Shown here: one piece after another, positions 1 through 12,148 of the stretch
Layout: each line of letters begins with the position of its first letter
Numbering within the stretch: the first letter of the stretch is position 1
NCBI RefSeq assembly: GCF_014207985.1
Contig: NZ_JACHMI010000001.1
Location: 62,001-126,000 of the forward strand
Direction of reading: 5' to 3'
DNA length: 64,000 nt
Source: Nonomuraea rubra
GTDB lineage: Bacteria > Actinomycetota > Actinomycetes > Streptosporangiales > Streptosporangiaceae
Position numbers and translations under genes: made by a program
The notes under the pieces: generated by a model
Told to the model about the DNA's origin: nothing
What the model saw: only the letters and a program-made list of their open reading frames with translations
The model's database searches: none

Positions 1-2
1 GT

Positions 3-3751
<3,749 letters not shown>

Positions 3752-3761
3752 CCCCACGATC

Positions 3762-3791
3762 CCGCCCCCGCCGCAGGAGCGGCGGGGGCGG
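3762..3791 (+). terminator. GC-rich hairpin after the GH9 gene
   Basis: A perfect 13-bp stem (arms 3762-3774 and 3779-3791) with a 4-base loop lies 10 bases after the GH9 stop. It has no T-run. It may terminate or stabilise the cellulase mRNA; a stronger hairpin follows at 3886. Confidence 0.55.
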
Positions 3792-3885
3792 CTCCAACTG
3801 AACTCCGAGACCCGTAGGTGCGTATGAGGAGGTGAGGCACTAAACCCATCGAATCCCTGCCCGAAAACCATCCCGCCCGGATGGG

Positions 3886-3927
3886 ACGGACGCGGCCGAA
3901 ACCTCCACTTCGGCCGCGTCCGTTTTT
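3886..3927 (+). terminator. Rho-independent terminator of the GH48-GH9 operon
   Basis: A perfect 15-bp stem (3886-3900 with 3909-3923) and 8-base loop is followed by a run of T on the + strand. This is a textbook intrinsic terminator for the GH48-GH9 transcript. The minus side lacks a T-run, so it is mainly directional. Confidence 0.85.
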
Positions 3928-3962
3928 CTGCGCCTGTTTCGCTGTTGAAGAGGTTTGCACGC

Positions 3963-4490
3963 CTACTTCGCTGTCGAGGAGGCCAGCGCGAACCGCTCGC
4001 GCGCGGCCTCGATCGCCGAGTCGTCCGAGAACTCCTCGAACGCCAGCGCGTGGTAGCGCTCGGGGATGAGCTGCCTGACCCGGTCCGGATAGCCGGCCCC
4101 GGCCTTGGGCACCCGCACCTCGGGCGGGATGTCGATCTTCACGGCGATGGGCCCGGAGGCCCGTACGGAGGCCGCCCAGTCCGGGCTCTCCCCGGTGATC
4201 GCGCACATGTGGCGGGCGTAGACCCACCGCACCTCGACCAGCGAGGTGGCGTTCGGGGGCTCGGTGCCGAAGGGTTCCACGGCGCACACGACACCGGACT
4301 CGAAGCCGCTGTGCCCGTGGGCGTGGTGCTCGCCTGGCGAGGCCTGCTCGAGTATCAGGGTCACCTGGGCGGCGAGCTCGTCGTTGAGCGTCGATGACGG
4401 CTGCCTGGCAACGAAGAACGTCACCCCGGCCAGCACCACGCCGGCCAGGGTGACGATCGCCGCGATGAGCCCGCGACGGGTTTTGATCAC
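3963..4490 (-). CDS. Small His-rich membrane-anchored protein coupled to the LPMO gene
   Basis: 175 residues, family not recognised. The GTG start at 4490-4488 overlaps the TGA stop of the LPMO gene (GTGA), which fixes this start and implies coupled translation. There is one N-terminal membrane segment (about 8-28, LIAAIVTLAGVVLAGVTFF) after a positive MIKTRR, so the remaining roughly 145 residues should lie outside the cell. The outer part carries the cluster GEHHAHGHSG and two cysteines (VVCAVE, HMCAIT). His clusters of this kind often bind Cu or Zn, and the upstream partner is a copper enzyme. A role in copper loading or surface retention of the LPMO is an inference from this context only. 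It could equally be an unrelated envelope protein. Confidence 0.8.
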   Translation of the reverse strand: MIKTRRGLIAAIVTLAGVVLAGVTFFVARQPSSTLNDELAAQVTLILEQASPGEHHAHGHSGFESGVVCAVEPFGTEPPNATSLVEVRWVYARHMCAITGESPDWAASVRASGPIAVKIDIPPEVRVPKAGAGYPDRVRQLIPERYHALAFEEFSDDSAIEAARERFALASSTAK

Positions 4491-5548
4491 GGGCTGGTAC
4501 AGGTCAGGGTCGGGGCGGTGGCCGGGACCGAGCCTGTCGCGTTGAACCCGAACGCGGTGGACGCGTTCGGCGCGAGCTGCCCGTTGTAGCTGGCGTTCTT
4601 GACCGTCACGTTGGGCGCCTGTGTGGTCAGCACGCCGTTCCACGGTGAGCCGTCGAAGCCCTCACCGTTGTTGTAGGTCCACTTGACCGTCCAGCCGTTG
4701 ATCGAGCTGGTGCTGGTGTTCTTCACGGTCACCTCGCCCTGGAAGTGGCCGGCCCAGCCGGTGTTGGTGGCCTTCCACGTGGCCGTGCAGCCACCAGGGG
4801 GAGGCGGGTCGGTGGGCGTGATGGTCGGGGACGGGCCGGGGGTGCTGCCGCCGGGGCCGACCCCGGTCACTTCGCCGTTGCCGCCGTCGAAGGTGACGTC
4901 GGAGCAGCTGTAGAAGTTCTCGTTGCTGTCCGAGCGGATCCAGTGGGTGAAGATGATGTGCCGGCCGCTCTTGCCGGACGGGAGCTGGGCGTTCCAGTAG
5001 TAGTAGTTGAGCCCGCCGGCGCCGCCGGACTTGGGCGGGTTCGTGACGCTGCCGAACGGCTCCAGGTCGGACCACTTCAGCGGCCCGTTCGGGTTCCAGC
5101 CGTTCTTGGTGACGTAGTAGTTGAAGGAGCCGGGGTGCTCGGCCCAGTTGCTGTGCCGCATCTGGATGTTCGCCCCGGAGGTCAAGTGGGTCAGCGGCCA
5201 GTCGGACCGGACCGCGTTGTAGGCCGAGAAGTCGTAGGGCCCGCCGGTGCCGCCGCTGCAGATCTGCCCGTCGGGGATGAATCCGGTGGTCCGGCCGGCG
5301 CCGTCGGAGCGCAGCACCGCGAACCAGTTGTACAGGGGGGTCGCGCCGCTCTGGTTGACCGCTGCGGCGCATGCGGGGTTGTAGGGGAGGATCTGCCCGT
5401 TGTCTCGCAGGCCGTCCTGCCAGCACAGGAACGTACGGCTGCCGGGGAACATCGACACCCCGTGGGCCTGCGCCTGCGTGGGCGCCATCAAGACAGAGGT
5501 GATCAGGACCAGGACGGCGGTGATCGCCGCCGACTTGAAGAACTTCAT
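4487..5548 (-). CDS. AA10 lytic polysaccharide monooxygenase with CBM2
   Basis: 353-residue secreted copper monooxygenase. The signal peptide ends AQA|HGVSM, so His29 becomes the amino-terminal copper ligand; His138 (WAEHPGSF) completes the histidine brace and NFYSCSD supplies the axial aromatic residue. The AA10 domain spans about 29-224, followed by a Gly/Pro/Thr linker and a CBM2 (about 253-353). The sequence resembles the C1-oxidising cellulose-active group (Streptomyces coelicolor CelS2, T. fusca AA10B), which cleaves crystalline cellulose with H2O2 or O2 and a reductant. ATG 5548 was chosen because AAGGGAA lies just upstream and a classic signal peptide follows; the longer open frame has no such peptide. 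A TGAAACTTTCA element lies about 100 bases upstream and a CelR box 212 bases upstream. Confidence 0.95.
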   Translation of the reverse strand: MKFFKSAAITAVLVLITSVLMAPTQAQAHGVSMFPGSRTFLCWQDGLRDNGQILPYNPACAAAVNQSGATPLYNWFAVLRSDGAGRTTGFIPDGQICSGGTGGPYDFSAYNAVRSDWPLTHLTSGANIQMRHSNWAEHPGSFNYYVTKNGWNPNGPLKWSDLEPFGSVTNPPKSGGAGGLNYYYWNAQLPSGKSGRHIIFTHWIRSDSNENFYSCSDVTFDGGNGEVTGVGPGGSTPGPSPTITPTDPPPPGGCTATWKATNTGWAGHFQGEVTVKNTSTSSINGWTVKWTYNNGEGFDGSPWNGVLTTQAPNVTVKNASYNGQLAPNASTAFGFNATGSVPATAPTLTCTSP

Positions 5549-5647
5549 GGGGATTCCCTTGCGCTGACGACAGAGGAAACCTGCCCACGACCTGCCCGCC
5601 CGGCGAGCGCATTGAATCACGCGCGGCGCGGATCCGACAACGTTCTG

Positions 5648-5658
5648 TGAAACTTTCA
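5648..5658. promoter_or_regulatory. TGAAACTTTCA palindrome upstream of the LPMO gene
   Basis: An 11-base palindrome centred on C, identical to one at 50496-50506 upstream of the second GH9 gene. GAAANTTTC-type elements are known upstream of actinomycete hemicellulase genes. It lies 99 bases before the LPMO start. The role here is inferred. Confidence 0.5.
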
Positions 5659-5759
5659 GCCGATCTTGGTCACGGTTTCCGCTGGTGGCCTGGCTCGCCC
5701 TGCCCCGGTGGCATGCGTACGTGCTTGCCGCGTTCGTTACCCCAAAGGAGGCTGAAGGC

Positions 5760-5773
5760 TGGGAGCGCTCCCA
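5760..5773. promoter_or_regulatory. CelR operator upstream of the GH12 gene
   Basis: TGGGAGCGCTCCCA, a perfect 14-bp palindrome identical to the T. fusca CelR site. It sits 37 bases before the GH12 ATG and immediately before a possible -10 (TACACT, 5775-5780), where a bound repressor would block RNA polymerase. It may also influence the divergent LPMO gene. Confidence 0.92.
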
Positions 5774-5810
5774 CTACACTCCCCTGTCAGAGAGGCGGGA
5801 GCAACACGCC

Positions 5811-7187
5811 ATGAGGCATGCGCACATCCACCTGACCATCGGGGCGTTACTCGCCCTGCTCGCCGGACTGGGCCTGTTCGCCACGCCGGCCCAGGCCGCG
5901 CCGGTGATCTGCGAGAAGTACGGCTCCACCAGCATCCAGAGCAACCGCTACATCGTGCAGAACAACGTCTGGGGCGCCGACACCGCACAGTGCATCGACG
6001 TCAACCAGAGCGGCGGCTTCACCGTCACCCAGTCCGCGCACAACAACTCCACCAGCGGCGCCCCCGCCGGATACCCGTCGATCTTCGCCGGCTGCCACTA
6101 CGCCAACTGCACCACGGGCAGCAACCTGCCCATGCAGGCCAGCGCCCCGGGCTTCGCCGCGCTGCGCAGCAGCGTCACCATGAGCTATCCCGGCTCCGGC
6201 ACCTACAACGCCTCCTACGACCTGTGGTTCGACCCCACGCCCCGCACCGACGGCCAGAACACCGGCGCCGAGCTGATGATCTGGCTCAACCGGCAGGGCT
6301 CCATCCAGCCGATCGGATCCCAGGTCGGCACCGTCAACCTGGCCGGCGCGACGTGGCAGGTCTGGTTCGGCAACATCGGCTGGAACGTGATCTCGTACGT
6401 GCGCTCCTCGCCCTCGACCTCGCTCGACTTCACCATCGACACCTTCTACTCCGACGTGGTCAGCCGGGGCTACGGCCAGCGGTCGTGGTACCTGACCAGC
6501 GTGCAGGCCGGCTTCGAGCCCTGGATCGGCGGCACCGGCCTGGCGGTCAACTCCTTCTCGTTCGGCACGGGCGGCGGCACCGGTGACCAGACCCCGCCGA
6601 GCACCCCCGGCACGCCGGCGGCCTCGAACGTCACCTCGTCCTCCGCCACCCTCACCTGGGCGGCCTCCACCGACAACGTGGGCGTGGCCGGGTACGACGT
6701 GCTGCGCGCCACCGGTGACAGCTTCACCCGGGTCGGCGGCGGCACCGCCACCTCCTACACCGACACGGGCCTCAGCCCGTCCACCACCTACCGCTACCGG
6801 ATCAGGGCCAGGGACGCCGCCGGCAACCTCTCGCCCGAATCGGCGGCCGTCACGGTGACCACCCAGCCGGGCACCGGCGGCGGAGGCTGCGCCGTCACGC
6901 CCACCACCCAGACCTCCTGGAACAACGGGTACGTCATCCAGCCGGTCACGGTCACCAACCGCGGCACGTCCGCGCTGAACGGCTGGACGGTCACGTTCCC
7001 GCTGCCGTCCGGTCACACGATCACCGGCATCTGGAACGCGAGCCACACCGTCAGCGGCGGCACGGTGACGGTCAGGAGCCTGGCCCACAACGGGAGCCTG
7101 GCGCCGGGAGCCAGCACCTCGTTCGGCTACCAGGCCACGCGGCCGGCCGGGAACACGCAGGTGCCCAGCGGATACACCTGCGCATGA
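5811..7187 (+). CDS. GH12 endoglucanase with FN3 and CBM2
   Basis: 458-residue secreted endo-1,4-beta-glucanase. It has a signal peptide (about 1-29), a GH12 beta-jelly-roll domain (about 30-255), FN3 (about 262-350) and CBM2 (about 358-458). Family marks are VICEKYGSTSIQ, YDLWFDPTPRTDG, the nucleophile in GAELMIWLN (Glu154) and the acid in SVQAGFEPW (Glu236). The catalytic domain closely resembles Streptomyces CelB. ATG 5811 was chosen because AGAGGCGGGAG precedes it and the CelR operator lies inside the longer open frame that begins at 5685, so that longer start is excluded. It is expressed divergently from the LPMO and should be induced by cellobiose through CelR. Confidence 0.94.
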   Translation: MRHAHIHLTIGALLALLAGLGLFATPAQAAPVICEKYGSTSIQSNRYIVQNNVWGADTAQCIDVNQSGGFTVTQSAHNNSTSGAPAGYPSIFAGCHYANCTTGSNLPMQASAPGFAALRSSVTMSYPGSGTYNASYDLWFDPTPRTDGQNTGAELMIWLNRQGSIQPIGSQVGTVNLAGATWQVWFGNIGWNVISYVRSSPSTSLDFTIDTFYSDVVSRGYGQRSWYLTSVQAGFEPWIGGTGLAVNSFSFGTGGGTGDQTPPSTPGTPAASNVTSSSATLTWAASTDNVGVAGYDVLRATGDSFTRVGGGTATSYTDTGLSPSTTYRYRIRARDAAGNLSPESAAVTVTTQPGTGGGGCAVTPTTQTSWNNGYVIQPVTVTNRGTSALNGWTVTFPLPSGHTITGIWNASHTVSGGTVTVRSLAHNGSLAPGASTSFGYQATRPAGNTQVPSGYTCA

Positions 7188-7235
7188 GGACTCGCGCGGG
7201 CACGTCGCTTTGCGAGGGGCCCGGCCCGCGCGACG

Positions 7236-7266
7236 GAGGGGTACGGCTGGTGCTGCCGTACCCCTC
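7236..7266. terminator. Hairpin between the convergent GH12 and kinase genes
   Basis: A perfect 12-bp stem (7236-7247 with 7255-7266) with a 7-base loop lies between two converging genes. There is no T-run on either side; it probably serves both directions. Confidence 0.6.
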
Positions 7267-7276
7267 ATCAAATCGG

Positions 7277-8530
7277 TCAGTCGTGGCGCAGCGCCGTGTC
7301 GAGATCGTCCAGCCGCGCCTCCAGCTCGCTCAGGCAGGCGGGGGTGAGCCTGCCCTCCCTGAGCCGGTCGGAGAGCTTCTGGCGCAGGCTCCTGGTGCCG
7401 GAGGCGCGCGCCGACGGGCCGTGCTGCGGCGTCAGGGCGTTCTGCAGGACCTGCGTGAGGTCGAGCACGACGTCGTCATCCGTCGCGCCGCACGGGGTGC
7501 GCGCCCGCAGCACCGTCGTGAAGCCGGCCGCGGCCTGCTCGACGGTGATCACCGCGCTCGGCGTGCTCTCGATCAGCCTGGCCGTGGGTGACGGCGCGGG
7601 CTGGGCCTGCTTCGGCGGCGGCTCGGGCGCCGGCGGCTGCTGGAACCACAGCAGCGCCGACAGGGCCAGGGCCGCCGAGCCCGTCACCGTGAGCCCGCGC
7701 CGCACGTGGCGGCCCAGCGTCGCCGTGCCGAGCGTGGAGGTCAGCCCCGAGACGATCTGCGCCGCGGTCGGGCGGTCCTCCGGCTCGTGCGCCAGGCATC
7801 GCTGGCAGAGCGAGGCCAGCGCGTACGGCACCCCCGCCACCCGGGGCGGCGGCTCGGTCCTGTGTGCCGCCTCGATCTCCTCCCACGTCGTCCCCGGGTA
7901 CGGCGTGCGCCCGGTGAGCATGGTGTGCAGCAGCACGCCGAGGGCGTACACGTCGACGGCCGGGTGGGTCGGCGCGCCGAGCAGCCGCTCGGGGGCGACG
8001 TAGGGAGGGGTGCCGCGGTCGTCGTCGGGGTCGCCCGCCCACGCCGCGATGCCGAAGTCGAGCAGCTTGGGGCCGCCGGCGGTGAGCAGCACGTTCTCCG
8101 CCGTGACGTCCCTGTGCACCAGGCCGCGGGCGTGCCCGGCCATCAGCACGCGGGCCAGCCGCAGCGCGATGGCCGCCGCCTCGGGCCACGGCAGCGGCCC
8201 CTTCTCGATGCGTTCGGCCAGCGGGGTGCCGTCGAGCAGCGGCATCACGACGTAGGCCGCGACGCCGCCGCTCGTGGTGACGGTCTCCCCGTAGTCGTAG
8301 ATCTCGATGGAGTCGGGGTGGATGAACCTGGCCGCGGCCCGGGCCTCGCTGCGCACGCTGACCCGTTCTCCGGGGTCGGTGTGCAGCGAGGCCGTGAGCA
8401 CCTTGACCGCGATCATCCGGTGCAGGGACTGGTCGAAGGCACGCCAGATGACCGACATGCCGCCGCGGGCCAGCGGGTCCAGCAACAGATACCTGCGGGC
8501 CAGGACGTCCCCAGGCTCAAGCCGACTCAC
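7277..8530 (-). CDS. Transmembrane Ser/Thr protein kinase in the celR operon
   Basis: 417 residues. A PknB-like kinase domain (about 11-270) carries the AVKV lysine (Lys43), HRDVTAEN (139-146), DFG (158-160) and APE (179-181). The glycine loop is weak (LARGGMSVIW). One membrane segment follows (about 280-296), then a Pro-rich stretch and an outer domain of about 100 residues (318-417) of no recognised family. The GTG start at 8530 lies 14 bases inside the end of celR, so both should be on one mRNA driven by the CelR-autoregulated promoter. The kinase is therefore probably made when cellulose products are present. Its substrates are unknown; CelR itself is a plausible but untested target. Kinase assignment is firm. 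Confidence 0.9.
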   Translation of the reverse strand: MSRLEPGDVLARRYLLLDPLARGGMSVIWRAFDQSLHRMIAVKVLTASLHTDPGERVSVRSEARAAARFIHPDSIEIYDYGETVTTSGGVAAYVVMPLLDGTPLAERIEKGPLPWPEAAAIALRLARVLMAGHARGLVHRDVTAENVLLTAGGPKLLDFGIAAWAGDPDDDRGTPPYVAPERLLGAPTHPAVDVYALGVLLHTMLTGRTPYPGTTWEEIEAAHRTEPPPRVAGVPYALASLCQRCLAHEPEDRPTAAQIVSGLTSTLGTATLGRHVRRGLTVTGSAALALSALLWFQQPPAPEPPPKQAQPAPSPTARLIESTPSAVITVEQAAAGFTTVLRARTPCGATDDDVVLDLTQVLQNALTPQHGPSARASGTRSLRQKLSDRLREGRLTPACLSELEARLDDLDTALRHD

Positions 8531-9488
8531 GGACGACCAGTTCCGTTGGGAGCACGGGGTCGATCCCCGCGGCCCCCGTCAGGAGCAGCCTGGTGGCGAC
8601 CGTGGCGAGCTCCTCGACGGGCTGGCGGATGGTGGTCAGGGCCGGGACGGTGTGCCTGGCGACCGGGGCGTCGTCGAACCCGATCACCGCCACGTCCGCC
8701 GGCACCTTGCGTCCCGCCCTGCGCAGGGCCTGGATCGCGCCCGCCGCCATCAGGTCGGAGGCGACGAACACGGCGTCCAGGCCCGGGGCATGGCGCAACA
8801 GCCACTGCATGGCATGGGTGCCCGACGCCGCGGTGAAGTCTCCGTAGGCCACGGGGACGTCGGGCGCTCCCGCCGCCTGCAGAGTGCGTACCAGACCCTC
8901 CAGCCGGTCGCGGGCGCCGGGTAACGACGGCGGGCCGCCGATGGCGGCCACGTTACGGCGGCCCGTGAGGAGGAAGTGCTCGGCCGCCTGGCGGCCGCCG
9001 TCGAGGTTGTCGACGTCGGCGAACGGCAGCTTGAGGTCGTGGGGCGGGCGTCCGATGTTGCGGACGGGGACGCCCGAGGTGGATAACTTGATCGCCAGGG
9101 GGTGACGCTCTCGCGCCCCCACGATCAGCACCGCGCCTGATAAGGCGGGCAGCGTGGAGGAGGTGGGGGTGACGGTGGTCACCATGAGGTGGGTGCCGTG
9201 CTCGGCTATCACGGCACCCGCTGCGGACAGGAGCCTGGCGTAGTAGGGCTCGGAGAAGAGCCGGGGTAAATGGTCACAGACCACTGCTGTGACACCGTCG
9301 GCCATGGTCTTGGCGGCCGTTCCCCGGGGTGCGCGTTGTCGGACGTATCCCATTCGGGACACGGCGTCGTAGACTTGGCGGCGGGTCGAGGTACTGACCC
9401 GCACCGAGCCTGTGAGGACTCGAGATGCGGTCGCGGGGGAAACCCCTGCAGCGGCCGCCACCTGTGCCAGTGTGGGCTGCTCGGTCAT
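8517..9488 (-). CDS. celR: CelR/CebR-type LacI-family repressor of cellulase genes
   Basis: 323 residues. An N-terminal LacI helix-turn-helix (PTLAQVAAAAGVSPATASRV, about 5-24) with hinge helix precedes a periplasmic-binding-protein-like effector domain (about 60-323). The perfect 14-bp CelR site occurs 22 bases before its own start, before the GH12 gene and 22 bases before the second GH9 gene, which points to this protein as the cognate regulator. CelR of T. fusca releases DNA on binding cellobiose; that effector is inferred here. ATG 9488 (MTEQPTLAQ) is preferred over the longer frame, because the longer frame would include the operator. It overlaps the downstream kinase gene by 14 bases. 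Confidence 0.9.
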   Translation of the reverse strand: MTEQPTLAQVAAAAGVSPATASRVLTGSVRVSTSTRRQVYDAVSRMGYVRQRAPRGTAAKTMADGVTAVVCDHLPRLFSEPYYARLLSAAGAVIAEHGTHLMVTTVTPTSSTLPALSGAVLIVGARERHPLAIKLSTSGVPVRNIGRPPHDLKLPFADVDNLDGGRQAAEHFLLTGRRNVAAIGGPPSLPGARDRLEGLVRTLQAAGAPDVPVAYGDFTAASGTHAMQWLLRHAPGLDAVFVASDLMAAGAIQALRRAGRKVPADVAVIGFDDAPVARHTVPALTTIRQPVEELATVATRLLLTGAAGIDPVLPTELVVRESA

Positions 9489-9510
9489 GGAGCACCTCGC
9501 GGAAAGATCC

Positions 9511-9524
9511 TGGGAGCGCTCCCA
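9511..9524. promoter_or_regulatory. CelR operator at celR itself
   Basis: TGGGAGCGCTCCCA, perfect palindrome, 22 bases upstream of the celR ATG on the minus strand. It implies autoregulation of the celR-kinase operon. Confidence 0.9.
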
Positions 9525-9564
9525 CGTTACCAATGTTTCGCCGCTGTTAATAGGGCCTTTGCAA

Positions 9565-9594
9565 GGAGTGCGTCCGGCAGTACGGACGCACTCC
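9565..9594 (-). terminator. Hairpin downstream of the PBP gene
   Basis: A perfect 12-bp stem (9565-9576 with 9583-9594) and 6-base loop lies about 120 bases after the PBP stop and before the celR promoter. There is no clear T-run. It probably insulates celR from PBP read-through. Confidence 0.6.
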
Positions 9595-9716
9595 GAATTT
9601 GCTCAGCTAGGGGCACTGGTAACCGGTAGAGGTTTCTGTGCCGGATGTGGATCACGGCATATTATCCATGCCCGATTTGTCTTATCCGGCGATCAGGAAA
9701 CCCCTCCTACCCAAGA

Positions 9717-11867
9717 TCAGTCGAAATCGGCGACGTCCACGTCCTCCAGCTGGCCGTCCGAGTCGTCGTCGCCGCGCGGCTCGTCCGAGCGGTCCACCGG
9801 CTGGCAGCCGGAGCCACAGCCACCGAAGCGGCTGCTGTTGATCGGGGTGAACTCCGTCGCCGGCGTGCCCTTGAGCGCGGCCAGCATGGTGTCCTTCCAG
9901 ATCGGCCCGGGGATCGAGGCGCCGAACACCGAGCCGTAGTACTTGCCGCCGATGGTGACGCCGTTCAGCTTGTACTTCTGCGCGCCGCGCGAGTCGCCGA
10001 TGCTGACCGCGCCCGCCAGGTCCGGGGTGAAGCCGGCGAACCAGGCCGTGGCCTGCGCGTCGGTGGTGCCGGTCTTGCCCGCGGCGGGCCGGCCGATGCC
10101 TCCGACGCTGCGCATCGTGCCCTGGGTGAACACCCCGGACAGGATGTGCGCGGCCGCGTCGGCGACCTCGGGGTCCAGGGCCTGCTTGCAGTCGGGCTTG
10201 TAGTTCGTCACCTTGCCGTTGCGGTCGGTGATCTTCGTGATGGCCATCGGCTTGCAGTACTTGCCGCGCGCGCCGATCGCCGCGTACGCGGTGGCCACGG
10301 TCACCGGGTCCATCTCGTTGGTGCCCAGCGTGAACGTCTCGTACTCGGTCAGCGCCAGGCCGTCGGAGCGCTTGATGCCCAGCGACTTGGCCGTCTTGAT
10401 CGTGTCACAGAGGCCGACGTGCTCCTCCAGCTTCATGAAGAAGGTGTTCACCGAGCCCCAGGTGCCGGTCTGCAGCGACTTGAAGCCGCCGCCACCCTCG
10501 TCGTTGGTGACGGTGTGGGTGGGGTCGCCGATGTTCTCGCCCTTGCAGTTCTTGAAGGTCGAGTAGTACGGCGCGCGGTACCCGCTGCCGACGGAGAACC
10601 CATCGTTGATCTTCATGCCCTCCTTGAGGGCGGTGAGCAGGGTGAACGTCTTGAACGTCGAGCCCGCCTGGAAGCCGACGCCGCCGCCGTGCACGGCGTC
10701 CGCCACGACGTTGTACGACATCTCCTTCTTGCGCTTGTTCTGGCCGTACTTGCGGCTGGCGGCCATCGCCTTGATCTGCCCCGTGCCCGGCTGCACCAGC
10801 GCCTCGGAGGCCACCGGGTTGTCGGAGGCGAACACGTGCTTCTTGATCGCGTTCTCGGCGGCCTTCTGCATCTTCGGGTCCAGCGTGGTCTGGATCGTCA
10901 GGCCGCCCCGGTTGAGGAACTGGCTCCTGGCCTTGGCCGACTTGCCGAACGCCTTGTTGCTGAGCACCTCGTTGCGGACGTACATGCAGAAGTACGGATA
11001 CGGGCTGGCCTCGCAGCCGCCGGGCAGGGGAGTGCCCTTGTAGCCGAGAGGCTTCTCCTTGGCCTCGGCCGCCTCCTCGGGCGTGATCTTCTTCAGCTCG
11101 GCCATCCGGTCCAGCACCACGTTGCGCCGGTTGAGCAGCTTCTTGCGCTGCGCCTTGCCCAGGTTGGGGTCCGTGGCGTTGGGGTCCTGCACGGCGCCGG
11201 CCAGGGTCGCCGCCTGCACGAGGTTCAGCTCGGAGGCCTTCACGCCGAAGAAGCGCTTGGCCGCCGCCTCGATGCCGTTGGCGTGGGCGCCGAAGTAGGC
11301 GATGTTGAGGTACTTCTCCAGGATCTCGTCCTTGGTGTACTTGTCCTCGACCGCCATCGCGTAGCGCAGCTCCCTGAGCTTGCGCGCGTAGCTGGCCTCC
11401 AGGGCCGCGTTCCGCTCCTCGTCGGTGGTCGCCGAGTTGAGCAGCACCTGCTTGACGTACTGCTGGGTGATGGACGAGCCGCCCTGCGCGATGCCGCCGG
11501 AGGTGAAGTTCTTGGCCAGGGCGCGGATGGTGCCCTCGATGTCGATCGCGCCGTGCTCGTAGAAGCGGAAGTCCTCGATGGAGATGATCGCCGTCTTCAT
11601 GATCGGGGCGACCTGGTCGAGGGTGATCGTCTCGCGGTACTCCTCGTAGAACTGCGCGATCTGGTTGCCGTTGGCGTCCAGGACCGTGGTCTTCTCCGCG
11701 AGAGGGGGCTCCTTGAGGTCCTCGGGTTTGATCCCGAGGTCCTCCGATGCCGAGACGAACATCGCCCCTGTCCCCCCGACCGCGGGCAGCGCGATGGCCG
11801 CGGCGACCACGCCGGCCGCGGCGGCCGCCGCCGTCAGGCGTGCGACACTCGACAAACGGGAACCCAT
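9717..11867 (-). CDS. Class A penicillin-binding protein (glycosyltransferase/transpeptidase)
   Basis: 716 residues, bifunctional peptidoglycan synthase anchored by an N-terminal membrane segment (about 11-38). The GT51 domain has the catalytic IEDFRFYEH (Glu98) and the QGGSSITQQYVK motif (128-139). The transpeptidase domain has SxxK (STFK, 403-406), SVN (472-474) and KTGT (598-601). The C-terminus is Asp-rich (RSDEPRGDDDSDGQLEDVD) and probably disordered. Start ATG 11867 (MGSRLSSVAR) follows GAGG and precedes the membrane helix; the longer frame upstream has no such features. It polymerises glycan strands and cross-links peptides outside the membrane. No neighbour clearly shares its operon. 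The family is certain. Confidence 0.95.
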   Translation of the reverse strand: MGSRLSSVARLTAAAAAAGVVAAAIALPAVGGTGAMFVSASEDLGIKPEDLKEPPLAEKTTVLDANGNQIAQFYEEYRETITLDQVAPIMKTAIISIEDFRFYEHGAIDIEGTIRALAKNFTSGGIAQGGSSITQQYVKQVLLNSATTDEERNAALEASYARKLRELRYAMAVEDKYTKDEILEKYLNIAYFGAHANGIEAAAKRFFGVKASELNLVQAATLAGAVQDPNATDPNLGKAQRKKLLNRRNVVLDRMAELKKITPEEAAEAKEKPLGYKGTPLPGGCEASPYPYFCMYVRNEVLSNKAFGKSAKARSQFLNRGGLTIQTTLDPKMQKAAENAIKKHVFASDNPVASEALVQPGTGQIKAMAASRKYGQNKRKKEMSYNVVADAVHGGGVGFQAGSTFKTFTLLTALKEGMKINDGFSVGSGYRAPYYSTFKNCKGENIGDPTHTVTNDEGGGGFKSLQTGTWGSVNTFFMKLEEHVGLCDTIKTAKSLGIKRSDGLALTEYETFTLGTNEMDPVTVATAYAAIGARGKYCKPMAITKITDRNGKVTNYKPDCKQALDPEVADAAAHILSGVFTQGTMRSVGGIGRPAAGKTGTTDAQATAWFAGFTPDLAGAVSIGDSRGAQKYKLNGVTIGGKYYGSVFGASIPGPIWKDTMLAALKGTPATEFTPINSSRFGGCGSGCQPVDRSDEPRGDDDSDGQLEDVDVADFD

Positions 11868-12148
11868 GCTGGTAAAACCTCCCCATCCTGGCAATACGGT
11901 GCATCCTAAACCCGGGCATGACATGCTCCAGGTAAAAGTTGGACGTCTGGCAAGGCCGGATTGTTCGGGGTTTTTCGCCGAAATCGGGGTCATCGGCTGG
12001 TTCGTGCAGCGTGGGGCTGGTGATACCCCTGAGATTCTTCGGCATTCCGCCACGCTGAGGCAAAGAACCGTGTCGCCCGCGCGGCCGGTCGGGGCCCGTC
12101 TGGCAACGTCTACCAGGGCATTTTCTTGCTGCCATGGTGGAGGGGCTA

